This document shows positions 59,079 through 64,000 of a stretch of DNA of 64,000 nt, piece by piece. The stretch comes from an uncultured Sphingomonadaceae bacterium (GTDB lineage: Bacteria > Pseudomonadota > Alphaproteobacteria > Sphingomonadales > Sphingomonadaceae): the NCBI GenBank assembly GCA_947501325.1, contig CANMVC010000001.1:124001-188000 (forward strand). The letters are read 5' to 3'. The translations under genes and the position numbers were made by a program. Position 1 is the stretch's first letter, and each line of letters opens with the position of its first letter. The notes under the pieces are model-generated. The model made no database searches. It had not been told where the DNA came from and saw only the letters and a list, made by a program, of their open reading frames with translations.

Positions 59079-60839
59079 ATGAACGGTCAGAATAAGCTTA
59101 TGACCAATCCTCCACAAAGCCCCGCCGCCTCTCCTTCCCAGAATAATAGTGGTGTGCCCGCTGTAGATGGAGCCGATCCATATGAGCGGGAAGAGCAGAC
59201 ATTTCCGACCCTGAAAGAAAGCCATCTCAATCGTATCCAGTCTTTCTGTGAAAAGGAAACGCTAAAGGATGGCGCTTTGTTGTTTGAACGCGGACAGAGA
59301 AGCGTGGATTTTTTCATCATATTATCCGGTGCGGTCGAAATTTTCGATACGGATGATCAGGGCAACGCGAATGTCTTTACGGTTCACCGGAAGAACCAGT
59401 TTACCGGCGAGTTGGACCTGTTCAATGATCGTGAAATCCTGGTCAGCGGGCGCGCTTCCGGTTTGACCGACGTGCTGCGATTCAAGCGCGCCGATTTTCG
59501 CCGGATGGTCGTGTCCGAACCCGATATTGGCGAGATCATCATGCGCGCCTTCATCCTGCGTCGGGTCGGCCTGATCCAGCATGGTCAAGGCGGCGTGACC
59601 GTCATCGGTCGCAACAAAGATAACCTAACCTTACAGATTGACCGCTTTTTGACCCGTAACGGCTATCCGCACCGAATGCTGGATATTGATTCGGACGAGG
59701 ACAGCGCAAGCGCGATGGAAGGTTTCAGCATTGATCGCAGCGATCTACCCGTCGTAATCCTGCCTGATGGAAGGCTTGTAAAGGCACCATCGGACAAAGA
59801 ATTGGCCGATGCGCTGGGCCTTACTGAGGAATTGCGTCCCGACCATCTTTACGATCTGGCGGTCATCGGCGCGGGGCCTTCCGGTCTCGCGGCGGCTGTT
59901 TACGGCGCGTCGGAAGGCCTCGAAACCATCATCGTGGAAAAGCTCGCGCCAGGCGGTCAGGCCGGGACCAGCTCGAAAATCGAGAATTATCTCGGCTTTC
60001 CAACCGGGATTTCAGGTCAGGCACTGGCGGGTCGCGCTCAGATTCAAGCCCAGAAATTTGGCGCGAAGCTGGCTATTTCGCGTAATGCAGTGGGGCTGGA
60101 TTGCGACGGCGATTACAACAAGATCAATCTAGAGGGTGATGAAGCCATCTGCGCAAGGGCTCTGGTGATCGCCACAGGGGCGAGTTACCGCAAGCTCAAT
60201 CTGGAAAATGACGAAAAATTTGAAGGCCAGGGCATTCACTATGCGGCTACACCGATGGAAGCGAAACTATGCCAGAATGAGGAAGTAGCGGTTATCGGTG
60301 GCGGAAATAGTGCTGGACAAGCGGCAATGTTCCTCTCGCAAACGGCAAAGCACGTGCATCTGCTGATCCGCAGCGACAGTTTGGCCGCCAGCATGTCGAG
60401 CTACCTGATCGATCGCCTCGAAGCTTCGCCCAAAGTTACGATCAGGTTCAACACGGCGATTACCGAATTGATCGGTGAGAACCATTTGGAGTCGCTAAAG
60501 TGGGACGGACCCGATGGCATTGAAGACAAGGATATCGGCAATGTCTTCGTCATGATCGGCGCGGTCCCCAATACTGGCTGGATAGGCGATTGCCTGCAAC
60601 TCGACGATGGCGGCTTCGTCCGCACGGGCAGCGATTGTCAGGGAGAACCAACTGACAGCCCCTATATGACAAGCCGCCCCGGCATTGTGGCTGTGGGTGA
60701 TGTGCGATCGGGTTCAGTCAAGCGTGTGGCGTCCGGTGTTGGAGAAGGCTCAGTTGTGATTCAGGCCGTCCACAAATATCTGTCGAACCAAAAAGAGGCC
60801 GAGGCTCATCAGGCCGAAACCCAAACTGAAATGGCGTGA
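59079..60839 (+). CDS. Cyclic-nucleotide-binding domain fused to thioredoxin-reductase-like flavoprotein (no CxxC)
   Basis: 586 residues. Disordered N-terminus, then a CNB domain (about 45-165: LFERGQRSVDFFIILSGAVEIFDTDDQGNANVFTVHRKNQFTGELDLFNDREILVSGRA), a link domain (about 175-255), and the TrxR-like part from 262 with FAD motif LAVIGAGPSGLAAAVYGASEG and NADPH motif VAVIGGGNSAGQAAMFLS. Where TrxR has CATCDG this reads YAATPMEAKLC, so the redox disulfide is missing. It is thus not a thioredoxin reductase; a nucleotide-gated oxidase or reductase is inferred. The start at 59100 is an alternative. A GTGA overlap links it to the exporter. Confidence 0.87.
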   Translation: MNGQNKLMTNPPQSPAASPSQNNSGVPAVDGADPYEREEQTFPTLKESHLNRIQSFCEKETLKDGALLFERGQRSVDFFIILSGAVEIFDTDDQGNANVFTVHRKNQFTGELDLFNDREILVSGRASGLTDVLRFKRADFRRMVVSEPDIGEIIMRAFILRRVGLIQHGQGGVTVIGRNKDNLTLQIDRFLTRNGYPHRMLDIDSDEDSASAMEGFSIDRSDLPVVILPDGRLVKAPSDKELADALGLTEELRPDHLYDLAVIGAGPSGLAAAVYGASEGLETIIVEKLAPGGQAGTSSKIENYLGFPTGISGQALAGRAQIQAQKFGAKLAISRNAVGLDCDGDYNKINLEGDEAICARALVIATGASYRKLNLENDEKFEGQGIHYAATPMEAKLCQNEEVAVIGGGNSAGQAAMFLSQTAKHVHLLIRSDSLAASMSSYLIDRLEASPKVTIRFNTAITELIGENHLESLKWDGPDGIEDKDIGNVFVMIGAVPNTGWIGDCLQLDDGGFVRTGSDCQGEPTDSPYMTSRPGIVAVGDVRSGSVKRVASGVGEGSVVIQAVHKYLSNQKEAEAHQAETQTEMA

Positions 60840-62272
60840 CAACCGCCCTTCCCGCACCGTGCGACGAAAGCATAGGCTTTCCGCCGGCGGAGAACGATTG
60901 CACAAACAGAACCGGCGTTTTGACCGCGACTATATTGGGTTCCAGTCTCGCCTTTATCATGGGCTCGATCGTCAATGTCGCTTTGCCATCCATGCAGGCC
61001 GATTTTGCAACCGATGCGCAGGGCGCGCAGTGGATCATCAACAGCTATTTACTGCCCGTTGGTGCCTTGATTCTGCTGGGCGGCGCGCTGGGGGATCATT
61101 ATGGCCGCAAACGGGTTTTTCAGGCCGGGCTGGTGATCTTTACGCTTGGCACTGTCGCTTGCGCTCTGGCATCCAATCTTGGTTCCTTATTGGCCATGCG
61201 TGCGTTGCAGGGGCTCGGCGCCGCCCTACTTGCCCCCAATAGCCTGGCGATTATCTCCACCAGTTTCACCGAAGCCGAGCGCGGGAAAGCCATTGGGACA
61301 TGGGCTGGAATGGGCGCTTTTGCCGGAGCGATAGCGCCGGTATTGGGTGGCTGGGTTGTGGATCTGGCAAGCTGGCGCTGGGCTTTTGCGATTATCATAC
61401 CTCTCGCCATATTGGCGCTGATCATTGGTCAGCGGGCGATTGCAGCTGATGACAATAGTGATGCCAAAAGCTCCCCACTTGATTGGGCGGGCGCGCTTCT
61501 GATCACCATTGGGTTGGCCGCTCTGGTGTGGACGCTCACCGCCTTGCCCCAAACGGATATTGCCAACGGAGCAAAATGGCTGGTCGGCAGTGCCGCTGTC
61601 GCAGCCACCGGCCTTTTTCTGATCGTTGAAAAACGCAAGCGGGATCAGGCGATGGTGCCGCTCTATCTGTTCAACACCGCCAGTTTTGCCGGTATCTCAC
61701 TGTTGACGCTTTTCCTCTATGCCGCGCTTGGCGGATTGCTGGTCTTGCTTCCCTTTCTGCTGATCAACGCAGGCGGCTATTCGGCCACGGAAACCGGCTT
61801 TGCGATCCTGCCCTTTCCGCTGACCATGGCGTTATTGTCGCGCTATGCGGGCGGTCTGAGTGATCGTTTTGGGGTGCGAATGATTTTGACGATTGGTCCT
61901 GCAATTGTCGCGGCTGGTTTTTTCTATTTCAGCCGTCTGGACAGCGCCGAGATCAATTACTGGCAGGATATTTTTCCCGGGCTGATGATCATCGCTCTCG
62001 GGATGACAGCCAGTGTTGCGCCCTTGACCACGGCGGTCATGGCGAGTGTTAGCGATGAACATGGCGGAATCGCGTCTGGCATTAACAATGCGATATCCCG
62101 GTCCGCTGGATTAATCGCGACGGCATTGCTCGGCTTCGTATTGGTTGGAAGCGATAGTGGTAATGGCGCGCTGGTCGCCGGGTTTGCCAATGCGGCTTGG
62201 GTGGGTGCGCTATTGGCGCTGGTCAGTGCAGTCGCGGCTTGGTTGTTAATCCGTATAGCACCCGTCACTTAA
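60836..62272 (+). CDS. MFS drug exporter, DHA2 family (14 helices)
   Basis: 478 residues from a GTG start that overlaps the preceding stop (GTGA). Motif A GGALGDHYGRKRVFQAGLVIFTLGT, motif C-like ALQGLGAALLAPNSLAIISTSFTEAERGKAIGTWAGMGAFAGAIAPVLGGWVV, and GGLSDRFGVRMILTIG in the second half. The N-terminus NCTNRTGVLTATILGSSLAFIMGSIVNVALPSMQADF is EmrB/QacA-like. It would export drugs or lipophilic metabolites with protons. Linked translationally to the CNB-flavoprotein. Confidence 0.92.
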   Translation: MTTALPAPCDESIGFPPAENDCTNRTGVLTATILGSSLAFIMGSIVNVALPSMQADFATDAQGAQWIINSYLLPVGALILLGGALGDHYGRKRVFQAGLVIFTLGTVACALASNLGSLLAMRALQGLGAALLAPNSLAIISTSFTEAERGKAIGTWAGMGAFAGAIAPVLGGWVVDLASWRWAFAIIIPLAILALIIGQRAIAADDNSDAKSSPLDWAGALLITIGLAALVWTLTALPQTDIANGAKWLVGSAAVAATGLFLIVEKRKRDQAMVPLYLFNTASFAGISLLTLFLYAALGGLLVLLPFLLINAGGYSATETGFAILPFPLTMALLSRYAGGLSDRFGVRMILTIGPAIVAAGFFYFSRLDSAEINYWQDIFPGLMIIALGMTASVAPLTTAVMASVSDEHGGIASGINNAISRSAGLIATALLGFVLVGSDSGNGALVAGFANAAWVGALLALVSAVAAWLLIRIAPVT

Positions 62273-62303
62273 AAAAAGGGCCCCGCTTTCACGGAGCCCT
62301 TTT
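62272..62303. terminator. Bidirectional terminator between the exporter gene and pnp
   Basis: AAAAGGGC (62274-62281) pairs with GCCCTTTT (62296-62303), with an inner CCG/CGG stem and a T run on either strand. It serves both convergent genes. Confidence 0.8.
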
Positions 62304-62323
62304 CATTCAATCTTTGAAACGAT

Positions 62324-64000
62324 TTAGTCTTCGGTGATCGAGCTTGGCAATGGAATATCGCCGCCGTCATCCTTTGGACCGTCATTGTTACGACCACGAC
62401 CGCGTCCACCGCCGCCGGCACCGCCGTCACGTCCGCGACCACGGCCACCGCCGCCGGCGCCATCACGACGCGGACCACGGGGCTTGTTTTCGCGTGGAGG
62501 ACGTGTGTCTTCCAGCTCTTCACCAGTTTCCTGATCCACAACCCGCATCGACAGGCGAACCTTGCCGCGCTGATCGATTTCGAGAACCTTGACCTTGACT
62601 TCCTGACCTTCGGACAGTTCGTCGGCAACTTTCTCGACGCGCTCGTTCTTGATTTCAGAGACGTGGACGAGACCGTCCTTGCCGCCCATGAAGTTCACAA
62701 ATGCGCCAAAGTCGACAAGGTTCACAACCTTACCATCATAGACTTTGCCCACTTCGGCTTCTTCGACAAGACCCTTGATCCATGCGATAGCCGCATCAAT
62801 CTGGGATTTATCGGAAGAAGAAACCTTGATCAGGCCTTCGTCATCAATATCCACTTTCGCGCCGGTTTCAGCAACGATTTCGCGGATCACTTTACCGCCA
62901 GTACCAATAACTTCGCGGATCTTCTCTTTGTTGATCTGCAATGTTTCGATACGCGGCGCATGTTCGGACATTTCGGTACGAACCGATGACAGAGCCTTGC
63001 TCATTTCGCCAAGGATATGCGCGCGGCCGCCACTGGCTTGTTCCAGAGCAGACTTCATGATTTCCTGCGTAATGCCGGCTACCTTGATGTCCATCTGCAA
63101 GGACGTGATACCTTTTTCGGTACCCGCAACCTTGAAGTCCATATCGCCGAGATGATCTTCGTCGCCGAGAATGTCGGACAATACCGCAAATTCTTCGCCT
63201 TCGAGGATCAGGCCCATGGCAATACCGGAAACCGGACGCGCCAATGGCACACCGGCATCCATCATCGCCAAGGAACCGCCACAAACAGTCGCCATTGAGG
63301 ACGAACCATTGGACTCGGTAATGTCGGACAGCACGCGAATGGTGTAAGGGAATTCCTCAACTGTCGGCAATACCGGACGCAGCGCGCGGAAAGCGAGCTT
63401 ACCATGGCCGGTTTCGCGGCGGCTGGTAAAACCAAAACGGCCCACTTCACCAACCGAATAAGGCGGGAAGTTATAGTGCAGCATGAAGTTGGTGTAGCTC
63501 AATCCGTCCAGACCATCGATCATCTGCTCGGCGTCTTTGGTACCAAGCGTCGTGGTGACGATTGCCTGTGTTTCACCGCGGGTGAAGAGCGACGAACCAT
63601 GGGTCCGTGGCAACAGGCCAACCATGGCTTCGATCGGGCGAACCTGATCAAGCTTACGGCCATCAATACGGGTACCATCTTTGATAATCGCGCCGCGAAC
63701 GATTTCCGCTTCCAGTTTCTTGACCATCTTACCGGCCGTCATCTGGGTCTGGCCATCTTCGTCGGCATATTTCTCTTTGGCTTTGTCGCGAACCGCATTC
63801 AGTGCGTCGGAACGCTCTGATTTATCGGTTTTCTTGTAAGCAGCCGCAATATCTTTACCAACCAGCTTGCGCAGATCTTCTTTGATATCGCTGTTGTCGT
63901 CGCCCGCATCAAGCTTCCAAGGCTCTTTCGCAGCCTGTTCTGCCAGATCGATGATCAGGCCAGCAACATCTTTACATGCATCATGAGCAAATTGAACGGC
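62324..64000 (-). CDS. pnp: Polyribonucleotide nucleotidyltransferase, 5' part outside window
   Basis: The frame is open to the window edge (558 residues seen; about 200 missing at the N-terminus). PNPase degrades RNA 3' to 5' by phosphorolysis. Visible: the all-alpha linker ([45 protein letters not shown]), the second RNase PH domain with [29 protein letters not shown] and [16 protein letters not shown], the KH domain ([25 protein letters not shown]), and the S1 domain ([33 protein letters not shown]). The tail (about the last 60 residues) is Gly/Arg-rich, RGG-like, longer than in E. coli. Confidence 0.98.
   Translation of the reverse strand, partial: AVQFAHDACKDVAGLIIDLAEQAAKEPWKLDAGDDNSDIKEDLRKLVGKDIAAAYKKTDKSERSDALNAVRDKAKEKYADEDGQTQMTAGKMVKKLEAEIVRGAIIKDGTRIDGRKLDQVRPIEAMVGLLPRTHGSSLFTRGETQAIVTTTLGTKDAEQMIDGLDGLSYTNFMLHYNFPPYSVGEVGRFGFTSRRETGHGKLAFRALRPVLPTVEEFPYTIRVLSDITESNGSSSMATVCGGSLAMMDAGVPLARPVSGIAMGLILEGEEFAVLSDILGDEDHLGDMDFKVAGTEKGITSLQMDIKVAGITQEIMKSALEQASGGRAHILGEMSKALSSVRTEMSEHAPRIETLQINKEKIREVIGTGGKVIREIVAETGAKVDIDDEGLIKVSSSDKSQIDAAIAWIKGLVEEAEVGKVYDGKVVNLVDFGAFVNFMGGKDGLVHVSEIKNERVEKVADELSEGQEVKVKVLEIDQRGKVRLSMRVVDQETGEELEDTRPPRENKPRGPRRDGAGGGGRGRGRDGGAGGGGRGRGRNNDGPKDDGGDIPLPSSITED
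62391..62469. repeat. Imperfect 39-base tandem repeat in the pnp tail
   Basis: Two copies (62391-62430 and 62431-62469) encode [12 protein letters not shown] twice. This gives the RGG-like C-terminus of PNPase. It probably arose by slippage or duplication. Confidence 0.6.

Overview
The window reads as chromosome of an alphaproteobacterium of the order Sphingomonadales, probably a marine Sphingorhabdus/Parasphingorhabdus/Sphingopyxis type. The grounds are moderate G+C, a CcrM-type GANTC methyltransferase, the bamD-recN-ligA order, sdhCDA, several exported protein families that I know mainly from sphingomonads, and intergenic repeats of a kind common in that group. No insertion sequence, prophage, CRISPR array, rRNA or tRNA was seen. 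Both ends cut genes: a free-methionine-(R)-sulfoxide reductase on the left and polynucleotide phosphorylase (pnp) on the right.

Layout. 0-5 kb: an exported glycine-zipper protein, Bpt (N-degron aminoacyl transferase), a tiny exported acidic-tail protein and a periplasmic YtcJ-like amidohydrolase. 5-17 kb: housekeeping metabolism, namely a beta-hydroxyacid dehydrogenase, threonine deaminase, a GNAT acetyltransferase, ccrM-folP, an acyl desaturase, a tightly overlapping glmM-DUF1272-membrane peptide-thiD-rnhB operon, an AGCS amino acid symporter and an aldo/keto reductase. 17.2-17.9 kb: a gene-free stretch built from repeats. 17.9-22.2 kb: an operon of a POT peptide transporter, a lipoprotein amidohydrolase and a second exported amidohydrolase that has lost its HxH metal site. 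22.4-23.4 kb: a nitroreductase and a short GntR regulator whose presumed operator overlaps its own start.

23.4-30.3 kb: a one-directional cluster of sugar transferase, PrsK-like histidine kinase, PrsR-like sigma-54 activator and PrsT-like TPR protein. This is the regulatory and polymer module known from PEP-CTERM/exosortase A loci, here with no exosortase in view. 30.4-32.1 kb: a short-chain-acyl-CoA-type regulator (ScfR/RamB family) with palindromes in its promoter and a possible small RNA. 32-36 kb: an M20 amidohydrolase, a DUF4893 protein and 3-hydroxybutyrate dehydrogenase, with small exported proteins. 36-41 kb: a YpfJ-type zinc protease, CreD, an FMN alpha-hydroxyacid oxidase, two tandem paralogous exported proteins and a methyltransferase. 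41.5-44.2 kb: sdhCDA without sdhB.

44-54 kb: SDR and spermidine-synthase-like genes, an ABC-F protein, prmA, phenylalanine hydroxylase, small exported proteins, a Crp/Fnr regulator and two sterol-desaturase-family enzymes that converge on a strong terminator. 54-59 kb: ligA, recN and bamD. 59-62.3 kb: a cyclic-nucleotide-binding/flavoprotein fusion lacking the thioredoxin reductase CxxC, translationally coupled to a DHA2 exporter. 62.3 kb to the end: pnp.

Most of the window is core genome. The parts most worth a second look are the paired active/degenerate amidohydrolases with a peptide transporter, the exosortase-type regulatory module without its exosortase, the GANTC cluster at ccrM, the regulator palindromes at 23.05 and 31.85 kb, the orphan terminator/sRNA candidate at about 32.0 kb, and the repeat-built spacer at 17.2-17.9 kb.
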